Part shown: positions 7,639 through 16,014 of the stretch, piece after piece
Position numbering within the stretch: position 1 is the stretch's first letter
Layout: the number at the start of each line of letters is the position of its first letter
Assembly (NCBI RefSeq): GCF_002835735.1
Contig: NZ_PISD01000026.1
Coordinates: 1 to 32,894, forward strand
Source of the DNA: Cytobacillus horneckiae
Lineage (GTDB): Bacteria; Bacillota; Bacilli; Bacillales; Cytobacillaceae
Length of the DNA: 32,894 nt
Direction: 5' to 3'
Program-made: the position numbers and the translations under genes
Notes under the pieces: model-generated
The model's input: the letters and a program-made list of their open reading frames with translations, nothing else
The model's database searches: none
What the model was told of the DNA's origin: nothing

Positions 7639-8856
7639 ATGCTATTTAAAACAAATAATCATGCATTTCGTCATTTGTTTATTAGTAGAATGATTAGCGT
7701 GTTTGCCGACTCTGTTATGTTTTTTTCTTTGTTAAAATGGCTCGAAAATGAATCTGAATCAAATCATGCATTTACAATTTTTTATATTGCCTTTTATCTT
7801 CCCATCGCTTTATTTTCTTTGCCAGTAGGGGCGTGGATTAGCACGCAAACATTGCAAAAGGTCATGTTTTATTCGAACTTGGTGCAAGCCTCAGTTCTTA
7901 TTATTTTTGTATGCATTCATTCAATTATTTCTTATCAATGGGTCTACCTTCTATTAGTTATTAACAGTATTTTGAGTCTTTTCTTTTTACCTGCAAATCA
8001 ATCTTTGATACCTCATATTTTAAATGAAAATGAGCGTTCAAAAGGAAATAGCATTTTGCAGATAGGCTATACTGGAGTGAAAATTGCTGGCCAAATTGTT
8101 ACAGCCTTCTTGATTAAACTTTCGTTAGAGCCTATCTTGCTATTAACTATTTCTGCTTCATTAGCCGGACTGTCTCTGTTATTTATTAGAAAAATAAAAC
8201 CTTACGTAAAGCAAGAAACATCGTTGGCTCATAGCCAATGGCAGTTGATGAAGAGCGGTGTCAGGTATATCATGGATATACCTGCATTAAAGTTTTTATT
8301 TTTGTTTTTGACATTCGCTATGTTACTTGTCACAACGATTGATTTAATATTACTTTCATTTTTAACCGAGGTGTTACATACAGGAGTAGAGAATTTAAGC
8401 TTTATCGGAACAGCATCACTATGCGGCATCGCTGTAGGAGCAGTTCTTGCACCCACACTATATGATAAATTAGCAAAGAAATGGCTCTTTCTATCACCAA
8501 TATTTATAATCGCGGTTGGTATTGGAGGGTTGTATTTTTTAACAAGCTGGATAATTATTCTCCCGTTATTTTTTCTGCAAGGGATTGCTATAGGCTGTTT
8601 TAACGTCACATTTGTTACATACCTTCAAAACGCGATCACGGAAGAGCATTACACAAGGACATTCAGCCTATACAACATGATTACAAGCTCCATGGCGCTT
8701 CCTGGTGTTATCATCATCGGCTACCTTCTGAAAATAGTAGGTGTCCAACAAACTATCATCATCATATCCGGCTGTCTCATCCTACTAGGGTTAATCGGCG
8801 TCATATACTCCCCCTCCCTAGAAAATCGAAAACATCGGGAATGTCGAAATTTGTAG
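7639..8856 (+). CDS. MFS transporter (MFS_3/EntS-like, 12 segments)
   Basis: This is a 405-residue membrane protein with about 12 hydrophobic helices, beginning NHAFRHLFISRMISVFADSVMF, the N-terminal pattern of the MFS_3 / YfiS-YfmI group. ATG 7639 is preferred over ATG 7606 because AAAGGA at 7624-7629 is placed correctly for it. The last residues (ENRKHRECRNL) are hydrophilic and read into GTGACAGGTACC-like DNA, which may be a later addition to the end. A PadR regulator follows in the same orientation 169 bases downstream, suggesting control of export by that protein. The substrate cannot be named; drug or metabolite efflux is likely. Confidence 0.8.
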   Translation: MLFKTNNHAFRHLFISRMISVFADSVMFFSLLKWLENESESNHAFTIFYIAFYLPIALFSLPVGAWISTQTLQKVMFYSNLVQASVLIIFVCIHSIISYQWVYLLLVINSILSLFFLPANQSLIPHILNENERSKGNSILQIGYTGVKIAGQIVTAFLIKLSLEPILLLTISASLAGLSLLFIRKIKPYVKQETSLAHSQWQLMKSGVRYIMDIPALKFLFLFLTFAMLLVTTIDLILLSFLTEVLHTGVENLSFIGTASLCGIAVGAVLAPTLYDKLAKKWLFLSPIFIIAVGIGGLYFLTSWIIILPLFFLQGIAIGCFNVTFVTYLQNAITEEHYTRTFSLYNMITSSMALPGVIIIGYLLKIVGVQQTIIIISGCLILLGLIGVIYSPSLENRKHRECRNL

Positions 8857-9025
8857 GTGACAGGTACCAATATGCTCAAGATGTAGTCAATATATAAATC
8901 ATAGAAGTTTAAGAAATGAAAAGCATGAAAGACATGAAAGGTATATAAGGTTGAAGGTGAATTTAGTTTAATGTAGTAGTAGTAAGATTAATAGTAGTTT
9001 GAGCAGTAGAAGGAGGTATCGATTT

Positions 9026-9664
9026 ATGTCGTTACGTTATGGGATATTAGGGTTGTTAAGTGAATGGGATGCTAGTGGTTATGATATTAAGAAGGAATTT
9101 GACGACTTGATGGGAGTGTTTTGGCATTCGCATTTATCACAAATATATCCTGAATTAAATAAGCTGGAAAAAGAAAAATTTATTACAAGCCAATCAATCC
9201 CACAGGAAGGCAAGCCAGATAAGAAGATTTATTCCATTACAAGCAAAGGAAAGGAAGTGTTAATTCATTGGCTGCTCACTCCCCCAGAGCCCCCAAAAAT
9301 TAAAGACCCTTTTCTAATGCAAGCTTTTTTCATGGATCATATTCCAGCAGATGAGGTTATACTCAAACTGAAAATGTATAAAAAGGGACGTGAGCAAAGG
9401 CTGGAAAAAATTAAACACGCGGTAGAGGAAAGGTTTATGAGCATTAAAGAGCGTAATGTAATGAAAGCAAGAATTATTATAAGCGCAGCCGTTCTTAAAA
9501 GAGGGATTCAGCAAGAAGTTCAGTATATAAATTGGTGTGAAGAAACTATTCAGCTGGTGGAGTCTTGCAAATTCCTATGGGATAAGAATAAGCAAACTGA
9601 ATTTCAATACACCGATGTATCAGACCAACTTTCAGCTTATTTTTTTAATGCTTTAGATATTTGA
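9026..9664 (+). CDS. PadR-family transcriptional regulator with Vir_act_alpha_C domain
   Basis: This 212-residue cytosolic regulator has an N-terminal winged helix (about residues 4-80) with the PadR pattern YGILGLLSEWDASGYDIKKEF, then SQIYPELNKLEKEKFI and a KIYSITSKGKEVL wing. A longer helical C-terminal half (about 90-185) is typical of the AphA/PadR group. AGGAGG at 9011-9016 fixes the ATG at 9026; an upstream TTG at 8999 would precede it. It lies downstream of the MFS exporter, so it probably represses that gene in response to a phenolic or drug-like ligand. The 169-base gap before it shows no strong hairpin. Confidence 0.88.
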   Translation: MSLRYGILGLLSEWDASGYDIKKEFDDLMGVFWHSHLSQIYPELNKLEKEKFITSQSIPQEGKPDKKIYSITSKGKEVLIHWLLTPPEPPKIKDPFLMQAFFMDHIPADEVILKLKMYKKGREQRLEKIKHAVEERFMSIKERNVMKARIIISAAVLKRGIQQEVQYINWCEETIQLVESCKFLWDKNKQTEFQYTDVSDQLSAYFFNALDI

Positions 9665-9701
9665 AAAAGAATAGAAATCAATGGTTAAAAGTGAATAATG
9701 G

Positions 9702-9753
9702 TAGTTCCCAGTTGTTTATTTCAAAATTAAGTTGAAAATTACTATGGGAACTA
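9702..9753. repeat. Long imperfect inverted repeat
   Basis: Outer arms TAGTTCCCA (9702-9710) and TGGGAACTA (9745-9753) are perfect. Inner arms TTTCAA and TTGAAA close around AATTAAG, with unpaired bases between. It forms one long hairpin just after the PadR gene, lacks a T tract, and may be a small repeat element or attenuator. Confidence 0.5.
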
Positions 9754-9964
9754 TGCCAACGCAAAAACGTGATTGATTTGTAATCGTAGTCCGTACAAAT
9801 CTCAAAAATCAAAATTACTACTGAAGAGGATAAAAAATATTTAATTCAATATATATAAAGTCTCCAAAGTAATTCTGTGAAGACCATTTAGCAGGAATTA
9901 TATAAAAATAGAAAAAAGGAAAATGGAATATTTTATAGAATTTCTACGATGAGGAGATGGTCTT

Positions 9965-10345
9965 ATGGAGATAAAAATAATACAAGAGACAAAAATAGTA
10001 GGCTTTCTCGTATTATGTCCAGGAGATCAATAAGCTAAAAAGTTAACCCCTATATTTACATCCGAGCCTTTACTGAAGGAGAAACCTTCCCATAATAAAT
10101 AGGGATATTGGCTTGGGATAGCAGTGGGAATATTGGAATGGCTTTACTTTCTATTCCTGTACATAAAAATGCTCTATGATTCATTTGGAACCTAGTCATC
10201 AGACAAGAGACAGCTATGAACTGCTTCATCAATGGATTAAAAACAGGGTTTAACAAGAAGTTTCGATGGATGGAATCTTGAGTTTTTTCTATGAAGGCGT
10301 AGCGGAACGAAGAATTAAGCTTTGTGATTCAGTATTAAAGCTGTA
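9965..10345 (+). pseudogene. GyrI-like effector-binding protein, degenerate
   Basis: GAGGAGATGG precedes ATG 9965, which opens MEIKIIQETKIVGFLVLCPG then DQ and a TAA at 10031-10033. Further homologous-looking pieces appear in other frames: GYWLGIAV, then LEPSHQTRDSYELLHQWIKN, and FDGWNLEFF / FFYEGVAERRIKLC. Together these follow the order of GyrI-like/AraC effector-binding domain proteins, which bind small molecules (about 150 residues). Several frameshifts and stops separate them, so no functional protein can be made. The family assignment is by recalled motif order and is moderately sure; that the gene is broken is certain if it is a gene at all. Confidence 0.55.
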
Positions 10346-10425
10346 CTAGGAAATTAATCATTTCTTGATGTAGCATTCTTTTTAAAAAATTCGAATGATG
10401 TTTTTTATCTAGGAGGTTCTTATAA

Positions 10426-10848
10426 ATGAAACCAAGAATCACTGTTATCACTTTAGGTGTAGATGATTTGGACAGATCAGTAGAATTTTACAGAGACGGT
10501 CTCGGATTAACGACAGAAGGCATAGTTGGTCAAGAATTTGAACATGGAGCGGTCGCTTTTTTTGACTTACAAGCAGGTTTGAAGTTGGCACTATGGAATA
10601 GAAAAGATATTGCATATGAAGCAAAGATTCATCTCACTCCTCCAAGCCCATCAGAATGCACAATAGGACATAATGTATCAAGCAAGGAGGAAGTAGATAT
10701 AGTGATAGAGCAAGCTAAACACGCTGGTGCTAAAATTACAGACCCTCCACATGACACTTTCTGGGGAGGATACTCAGCTCACTTTCAAGATCCAGATGGA
10801 CATCTTTGGGAGGTAGTATGGAATCCGCAGTGGGAGTTTGAAGTATAA
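10426..10848 (+). CDS. VOC-superfamily (glyoxalase/bleomycin-resistance-like) protein
   Basis: This 140-residue soluble protein has the paired beta-alpha-beta-beta-beta modules of the vicinal-oxygen-chelate fold. The first module contains VITLGVDDLDRSVEFYRDGL at residues 6-25 and the second ends FWGGYSAHFQDPDGHLWEVVWNP. The glutamate of WEVVWNP is a usual metal ligand. AGGAGG at about 10411-10416 supports the ATG. An alpha/beta hydrolase follows after 41 bases with no terminator, suggesting co-transcription. Possible roles are lactoylglutathione-like chemistry, drug binding or dioxygenase-like activity; the sequence does not decide. Confidence 0.88.
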   Translation: MKPRITVITLGVDDLDRSVEFYRDGLGLTTEGIVGQEFEHGAVAFFDLQAGLKLALWNRKDIAYEAKIHLTPPSPSECTIGHNVSSKEEVDIVIEQAKHAGAKITDPPHDTFWGGYSAHFQDPDGHLWEVVWNPQWEFEV

Positions 10849-10889
10849 AGATTACAATTTAAAATTATATGTAGAAAGAAGGAATTCCT

Positions 10890-11708
10890 TTGGCTGTTTG
10901 CAAAGTTCCTCAAGCTGAAATACATTATGAAGAATTTGGGGAAGGTAAACCAATTATTATGCTGCATGGTTTCTCTTTAGATCATCGAGTGATGTCTGGC
11001 TGCATGGAACCGATATTTACTAATAGAAACGGGTGGAGACGGATATACATTGACTTGCCAGGAATGGGGCGATCTAAAAGATATAATAATATAGAATCTT
11101 CAGATGATATGTTGGATGCTGTATTACAGTTTATTCAATTGAAGCTCTCAAATGAAGATTACTTAGTTGCTGGAGAATCGTATGGAGGCTATATTGCAAG
11201 GGGAATCATTGAAAGGTGCAAAAAAAATGTCCTTGGTGCAGCATTTATATGCCCTCTAATAGTTCCTAAGATTGAAAATAGAAGGATTGATAAACATAAA
11301 GTATTGAAAACTGATCATCAATTTATTCAAACTTTATCCAATCAGGAAAAAGAAGAATTTGAGCATGTTAATGTTGTTCTTAATGAGGATAGTTGGCTGC
11401 GTTATAAAAATGAAATTCAAGCAGGAAGTAAATTGGCAGACGAACAGTTGTTAATAAAGGTTAAAAGCAATTATGAGTTTTCTTTTGAAATTGATCAATC
11501 AAAGTTTGAAAAGCCCTCCGTATTTCTTCTTGGAAGACAAGACGCTTCAGTAGGATTTATCGATGCGCTTGAAATAATCAATAAGTATCCTCGCGGTACA
11601 TTTGCAGTCGTTGATACATCTGACCACAATCTCCAAATTGAACAGCCGGATATTTTTAATACTTTAATAAATGAATGGTTAGATAGAATGGAAGATTACC
11701 TTAATTGA
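10890..11708 (+). CDS. Alpha/beta-fold hydrolase
   Basis: This 272-residue soluble hydrolase has the oxyanion-hole HGFS at residues 26-29, nucleophile S97 in GESYGG (95-100), a likely acid D218 in LLGRQDASVG, and catalytic H246 in DTSDHNLQ. The triad is complete and in order. AGAAGGA at about 10877-10883 points to the TTG start at 10890; there is no ATG in a better position. It follows the VOC gene closely and is probably in the same transcript. It could be an esterase, lipase-like or C-C bond hydrolase; the substrate is not evident. Confidence 0.85.
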   Translation: MAVCKVPQAEIHYEEFGEGKPIIMLHGFSLDHRVMSGCMEPIFTNRNGWRRIYIDLPGMGRSKRYNNIESSDDMLDAVLQFIQLKLSNEDYLVAGESYGGYIARGIIERCKKNVLGAAFICPLIVPKIENRRIDKHKVLKTDHQFIQTLSNQEKEEFEHVNVVLNEDSWLRYKNEIQAGSKLADEQLLIKVKSNYEFSFEIDQSKFEKPSVFLLGRQDASVGFIDALEIINKYPRGTFAVVDTSDHNLQIEQPDIFNTLINEWLDRMEDYLN

Positions 11709-11812
11709 GTATTTTAATAAATAATTAGCCTATTTTTTTATGCACGTTGTGTGAGATTACGGTGAGAAGGAAATGATGGTTGTAAATTTTATGCCTTCAG
11801 AAAGAGGTCAAA

Positions 11813-13114
11813 ATGTTATCACGCGAAAAAGAAGCGATGAAAAGTCATCCGGATTGGTTACAAAGTTACATAGATTCGCCTGAAAAGCAGCAAAAATTAT
11901 ATCGGCAGACGCTGCTGATCGTTGTCATTTCACAAATTTTCGGTGGAGCTGGACTAGCAGCAGGCATTACTGTTGGTGCACTTCTTGCTCAAGATATGTT
12001 AGGGACAGATAGTTTTGCCGGAGTTCCGACTGCACTTTTTACTTTGGGGTCTGCTGGAGCTGCTCTTCTTGTAGGCAGATTGTCTCAACGTTTTGGACGC
12101 CGTACAGGACTGGCTACAGGATTTCTTGTAGGTGGTGCAGGTGCAATCGGAGTCATATTGGCAGCAATAATGCATAGCATACCACTGCTTTTTGCTTCGC
12201 TATTTATCTATGGTGCTGGTACTGCTACAAACCTGCAGGCACGCTATGCAGGAACCGATTTGGCAACTTCCAGACAGAGAGCAACCGCAGTCAGCATTGC
12301 TCTAGTATCAACTACAGTAGGAGCAGTAGCTGGGCCAAACTTAGTCGATGTTATGGGACGTTTCGCTGCCTCAATAAATGTACCTGCTCTAGCAGGTCCA
12401 TTTATTCTAGCTGCTGCTGCTTATATTCTTGCGGGTCTCGTCCTTTTAGCCTTTCTACGCCCAGACCCTCTATTCATCGCGACAGCGCTTGCCGATTATC
12501 AAAAAATGAAAGACGCCAACCCATTAGAAAATGATTACAAAGGAATGGCGATAAACAAACGAGGGATTGTTGCCGGAGCTACAGTGATGATTTTAACTCA
12601 AATTGTCATGGTTGCAATTATGACAATGACACCAGTACATATGGGGCATCATGGACATGGGTTAAGTGAGGTTGGCATGGTCATTGGTATACATGTCGGA
12701 GCGATGTACCTTCCATCTCTTATAACTGGTGTACTTGTTGATAGGCTGGGGAGAACGATTATGGCCATTGCTTCTGGAATAACACTGCTTTCAGCGGGTG
12801 TTTTGGCTGCGGTTGCGCCTGCCGATTCTATGTTGGGTCTTATCATCGCCTTGGCATTGCTAGGTCTAGGCTGGAACTTTGGTTTAATTAGTGGCACAGC
12901 GCTTATTGTAGACTCGACAAATGCATCTACGCGTGCTAAGACTCAAGGGACTGTAGATGTTTTAATTGCTTTATCAGGTGCATCTGGGGGGATGCTATCC
13001 GGGATGGTTGTAGCACAAACGAGCTACGCTACTCTATCAATTGTCGGTGGTATTCTTTCCTTGCTGCTTATTCCGTTCGTTATTAGGGCCCATTCAAAAA
13101 AGATGTTGGGATAG
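11813..13114 (+). CDS. MFS transporter
   Basis: This 433-residue membrane protein has about 12 hydrophobic segments after a hydrophilic start of roughly 30 residues. The motif A variant GRLSQRFGRRTGL is at about 83-95 and a second-half copy GVLVDRLGRTIM is present. A histidine-rich loop, MTPVHMGHHGHGLSEVG, lies in the second half; it occurs in a subgroup of uncharacterised MFS proteins and could touch metal or protons (inference). Codon composition is somewhat richer in G and C than neighbouring genes. AAAGAGGT precedes the ATG. There is no adjacent regulator, and the substrate is unknown. Confidence 0.82.
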   Translation: MLSREKEAMKSHPDWLQSYIDSPEKQQKLYRQTLLIVVISQIFGGAGLAAGITVGALLAQDMLGTDSFAGVPTALFTLGSAGAALLVGRLSQRFGRRTGLATGFLVGGAGAIGVILAAIMHSIPLLFASLFIYGAGTATNLQARYAGTDLATSRQRATAVSIALVSTTVGAVAGPNLVDVMGRFAASINVPALAGPFILAAAAYILAGLVLLAFLRPDPLFIATALADYQKMKDANPLENDYKGMAINKRGIVAGATVMILTQIVMVAIMTMTPVHMGHHGHGLSEVGMVIGIHVGAMYLPSLITGVLVDRLGRTIMAIASGITLLSAGVLAAVAPADSMLGLIIALALLGLGWNFGLISGTALIVDSTNASTRAKTQGTVDVLIALSGASGGMLSGMVVAQTSYATLSIVGGILSLLLIPFVIRAHSKKMLG

Positions 13115-13170
13115 GAAGGAATGCTACTTTTTACTAGGAAAACAATCACAGTATCAAACGAAATTTAATC

Positions 13171-13422
13171 GTTGTTAAAAAGCTTATAGGATGAAAAGAA
13201 ATCCCTAAACCGGTAAATTTGGCAAAGCAGGGTGGTGTTTGGTTTCGGTGTGGCATACATCAGCTGCCTATTGGCATTCAAGAACCAGCTTTAAAATCAC
13301 ATCCTGCTTTTCAGATTGAGAACTTAGGAAAAGTTGTTAAAGGTGAGCTTCTTCAAGGGATTGAGCGTTTTTTTGTTTATGATCCATTTGGCAATAGGCA
13401 GGAGTTTCTCAAAAAAATATAA
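13171..13422 (+). pseudogene. Remnant of a VOC/glyoxalase-family gene
   Basis: One frame reads VVKKLIG, then TGA (13192-13194), then KEIPKPVNLAKQGGVWFRCG and HQLPIGIQEPALKSHPAFQI, and ends ERFFVYDPFGNRQEFLKKI. This is the order of a small VOC protein (about 125 residues). The first third is gone, a tryptophan-type codon before KEIPKP appears to be TGA, and residues between the HPAFQIENL and GIERFF segments are fewer than expected, suggesting an internal deletion. No ribosome binding site fits the remaining open frame. It is best treated as a decayed gene. Confidence 0.75.
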
Positions 13423-13474
13423 AGATTTAGTGTCTCACTATATCATCATTTAAATGAAAGAGGTTATGTGATTT

Positions 13475-13963
13475 ATGAAAATTAGCCTTAAAGAAGTAGC
13501 AGAGAGTGAAAAAACAACTTTACAAAACTTATATGCACTTTATCTTCATGATCTTTCTAAATACACTGATAACATTGATATAGATGAAAATGGTCTCTTT
13601 CAATATGAAGATATTCATTTGTTTTGGACAACGGAAGGAATAGCACCTTACTTTATCATGTTAAATGGAAGGATTGCAGGGTTTTTACTATTGTTAGAAC
13701 GCCCTTTTTTAACAAAGGAAAATGATTTCGGCATAAATGATATTTTTATACTAAATAAATATAAAGGGAAGGGATTAGGCTTTAAAGCAATAGAATTGTT
13801 ATTTGAGAATAAAAAAGGTCAGTATTTTGTAATGGAGATGGTTAGCAACATACGAGCCGTTTCTTTTTGGAGAAAAGTATTTAAGGAACTAAACATAAAT
13901 TATAATGAAAGGCAACAACAGATAGATAATGAATCTTGTGTTATTCAAACGTTTACAGTTTAA
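13475..13963 (+). CDS. GNAT-family N-acetyltransferase
   Basis: This 162-residue cytosolic enzyme likely transfers an acetyl group from acetyl-CoA. The pyrophosphate-binding loop is NKYKGKGLGF at residues 94-103 (Q/R-x-x-G-x-G/A type), following the strand FGINDIFIL, and SNIRAVSFWRKV is the usual motif B region. AAAGAGGT is about 10 bases before the ATG. It stands between the VOC remnant and a convergent HAAS membrane gene, with a weak hairpin after it. The acceptor substrate is unknown. Confidence 0.85.
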   Translation: MKISLKEVAESEKTTLQNLYALYLHDLSKYTDNIDIDENGLFQYEDIHLFWTTEGIAPYFIMLNGRIAGFLLLLERPFLTKENDFGINDIFILNKYKGKGLGFKAIELLFENKKGQYFVMEMVSNIRAVSFWRKVFKELNINYNERQQQIDNESCVIQTFTV

Positions 13964-13976
13964 TAGGTAAAGAATT

Positions 13977-14007
13977 AGCCTTGCTATTCACTAAGCGTAA
14001 CAAGGCT
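13977..14007 (+). terminator. Hairpin after acetyltransferase
   Basis: AGCCTTG (13977-13983) and CAAGGCT (14001-14007) form 7-bp arms around a 17-base loop between convergent genes. There is no good T tract, so termination efficiency is doubtful. Confidence 0.45.
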
Positions 14008-14027
14008 CTTAGCAGAGATGAATAAAA

Positions 14028-14780
14028 TTATGTGGCTTTATTTTTCTTGTTCACAACAAACAAATAAACGGCAATTCCTCCGAGAGTAATCGTTGTAGAA
14101 AGTGAGATTTGTGTATTGATGTCCATGCTTGTTTGTTTTAGAACGATATCAGGCACAATCAGGAATGATAAAAAGATGAGCACTGTCCAAGTTTTTGACC
14201 AGATGGAAATCCACAATAAGAAGGCAAACGTAATAATAGAAATTATGATTGTCCCAGGGCCATTGAAAGAAATGGTAGGGGATTCTACCCGTTGATCAAT
14301 AAGAATAAGGGCAATGAATAGGGCAAAGGAAACTAAGGAAAATAAAAAGAATAACAAATACTCCTTTGCTTTAGAAGGATTGTTTGCTGCGATGTACTTA
14401 AACATGAAAAAGACAGCCCAAATCAGAAAGGCAACAATAGCTGTTAATCCGGCAGCGTTAATTAAAGAAAAGGAAAGGTTTCCTTCCACAGACCTTGATA
14501 AAATCGTATAGGAGAAGACTCCGAATATGATAGTGACAATAAACTTAATCCATGCTTTTTTATCATAATTCATTTCGGCAGCTATTTGTGCCATATATTC
14601 CTTTGGTGACTGTCCAATAATATGATGTACCGATTTACCTTGTGACTCTGCCATTTGCAGATGATCAGACAGCTCTTCAATTATTCCCTCTATCTCATGC
14701 TCATTCTTTCCGTCTGACATTAAGTAAAGCTTGAGCTGGTGTAAAAAACCCATGCTTTCTTTTGAAAGTTCCCTACTCAT
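14028..14780 (-). CDS. HAAS-domain integral membrane protein
   Basis: This 250-residue protein has an N-terminal helical cytosolic domain of about 75 residues (LHQLKLYLMSDGKNEHEIEG, then IIEELSDHLQMAESQGKSVH) that fits the HAAS/DUF1700-type module. About six to seven hydrophobic segments follow and the protein ends KKNKAT. Its ATG overlaps the PadR gene stop by 8 bases (ATGAGTAG), a translational-coupling arrangement. PadR-HAAS pairs are common in Firmicutes, where the membrane protein is thought to sense or transduce envelope state to the regulator. That role is from family knowledge; nothing here identifies the signal. Confidence 0.75.
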   Translation of the reverse strand: MSRELSKESMGFLHQLKLYLMSDGKNEHEIEGIIEELSDHLQMAESQGKSVHHIIGQSPKEYMAQIAAEMNYDKKAWIKFIVTIIFGVFSYTILSRSVEGNLSFSLINAAGLTAIVAFLIWAVFFMFKYIAANNPSKAKEYLLFFLFSLVSFALFIALILIDQRVESPTISFNGPGTIIISIITFAFLLWISIWSKTWTVLIFLSFLIVPDIVLKQTSMDINTQISLSTTITLGGIAVYLFVVNKKNKAT

Positions 14781-15102
14781 TTTCCTCCCCCTTTAATACG
14801 CTGTTAACAGATGATTGCAAAAGTTTCCATCGCTTAATAAATTGCCTTAATTCCTGTTCTCCTTTAGAGGTAAGTGAATAATATTTTCTTTTCGGACCGG
14901 CAGTCGATTTCTTTAATGTGGAAGTGACAAGCTCTTCCTTTTGCATTCTCATTAATAAAGGATAGATTGTCCCTTCGCTAAATGAATCAAACCCGTATTG
15001 TTCGAGCTTTTCAGCGAGTTCGTATCCGTATATTTCTTTTTCATGGATGATGGCTAATATACAGCCGTCTATAATCCCTTTTAACATTTGAGTTGTTGAC
15101 AA
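14773..15102 (-). CDS. PadR-family transcriptional regulator (short form)
   Basis: This 109-residue winged-helix repressor has the PadR core ILAIIHEKEIYGYELAEKLE, SEGTIYPLLMRMQKEELV and KRKYYSLTSKGEQEL. It lacks the long C-terminal domain and so is a short PadR subfamily 2 protein. GGGAG is 7 bases before a TTG at 15102, the probable start; an internal ATG at 15087 has no better site. It is the first gene of a two-gene operon with the HAAS membrane protein. Two CTTG-N5-CAAG palindromes overlap its promoter (15126-15179), strongly suggesting autorepression. Confidence 0.88.
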   Translation of the reverse strand: MSTTQMLKGIIDGCILAIIHEKEIYGYELAEKLEQYGFDSFSEGTIYPLLMRMQKEELVTSTLKKSTAGPKRKYYSLTSKGEQELRQFIKRWKLLQSSVNSVLKGEENE

Positions 15103-15125
15103 TATTTACTCCCTTCTACCAATGC

Positions 15126-15179
15126 CTTGCAATACAAGATAAAGTAAGAATAACACTTACTATCTTGTATTACAAGATA
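15126..15179 (-). promoter_or_regulatory. PadR promoter with two nested operators
   Basis: On the minus strand TTGTAA (complement of 15170-15175) and TATTCT (15147-15152) are 17 bases apart. TATCTTGTA-T-TACAAGATA (15161-15179) is a perfect 9-bp inverted repeat covering the -35. CTTG-CAATA-CAAG (15126-15138) lies just downstream of the -10. The two sites plus flanking GTAAG/CTTAC also form a larger inverted arrangement. Confidence 0.7.
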
Positions 15180-15282
15180 TAGTTGTGAAAATTTAAAAAA
15201 TAATGAACCTTTTTGAGGGGCTTAACGTATTCATATAAAGAAATATACATTTTCCATGATGTTTTAATTGGAGGTGTCCTAA

Positions 15283-15567
15283 ATGAAACACGAAGAAATG
15301 GAAAAGAATCATCAATCTGCTTCCATTACATATAGGCTGTTTAATATATGTTCATGGGCAGCAGTTTTCATCTTTCTGATTGTGACTGTTCTTGTTAGTA
15401 ATGAAGTCCTTGCATATTATTATTTCTGGATATCCTTACTATTCGCAGTCATTTTAACGGGCATTAAAAATTATTACGACAAAAATTATGATGGTCTAAA
15501 GGTGTTGGGAATTGCTTTTATCATGTACATCTTTATAGATATCATTGTACGTCTTATGGCTATTTAA
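15283..15567 (+). CDS. Small three-helix membrane protein of unknown function
   Basis: This 94-residue protein starts with about 20 hydrophilic residues (MKHEEMEKNHQSASITYRLF). Three hydrophobic helices follow, about 22-42, 45-62 and 72-92, with a charged YYDKNYDGLK loop between the second and third. GGAGGTG precedes the ATG at suitable spacing and a proper terminator follows at 15570, so the gene is likely real. It is divergent from the PadR-HAAS operon and shares its intergenic operator region, so co-regulation is possible. I do not recognise a named family. Confidence 0.72.
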   Translation: MKHEEMEKNHQSASITYRLFNICSWAAVFIFLIVTVLVSNEVLAYYYFWISLLFAVILTGIKNYYDKNYDGLKVLGIAFIMYIFIDIIVRLMAI

Positions 15568-15569
15568 TG

Positions 15570-15599
15570 ATCAATGGTTTTTGACCGTTGATTTTTTTT
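15570..15599 (+). terminator. Rho-independent terminator
   Basis: ATCAATGGT (15570-15578) and ACCGTTGAT (15584-15592) pair around a 5-base loop with one G-U pair, followed by eight T. Confidence 0.85.
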
Positions 15600-15689
15600 G
15601 ATTTTTCGACTACATGTTCCTTTAAACACTCATCCAGTGAAAAAACATGGCTATATAAAATTGCATGCAATGTAACCATTGATTACATC

Positions 15690-15905
15690 AGGCGTTGAAA
15701 TAATAATGAAGTTTCTGCCGTGGTTCCTACATATAATGCAAGTGAGCTCATTCCTACCGGTGGTTTAAAAGGGTCAAAAGCAGATCAGCTATAATCTGTA
15801 TCCTGCCGGCTGTACTTGTTTATTTCATTTTCGCATATGGATATAGACCTCGATGAATAAGGAGCTATTGCAATTGTTATACCTTCTTTTGTTAAGTGAA
15901 TAGTT
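15690..15905 (+). pseudogene. Possible remnant of a small membrane-protein gene
   Basis: In the otherwise empty stretch 15600-16014, one frame reads SYRWFKRVKSRSAIICILPA then VLVYFIFAYGYRPR and a stop. A neighbouring frame continues DLDE-stop-GAIAIVIPSFVK. The two pieces look like consecutive membrane-protein segments separated by a frameshift. No start with a ribosome binding site is visible. This is a tentative call resting on hydrophobic composition only; the rest of the gap shows nothing convincing apart from the promoter region of the next gene. Confidence 0.3.
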
Positions 15906-16014
15906 AGAATTACCTTCATTTATAAAGAAATAGAGTGCTAATATTTAATTTTACATATTCATTTAGAATTTTTACTGCTTTAAAATAAAAGACAACAGAA
16001 AGGGTGAATATGTA

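Noticed and set aside
10056..10256. Minus-strand open frame over the GyrI-like remnant
   Set aside because: The plus strand carries family-like segments in the right order; the minus frame has none and no ribosome binding site.
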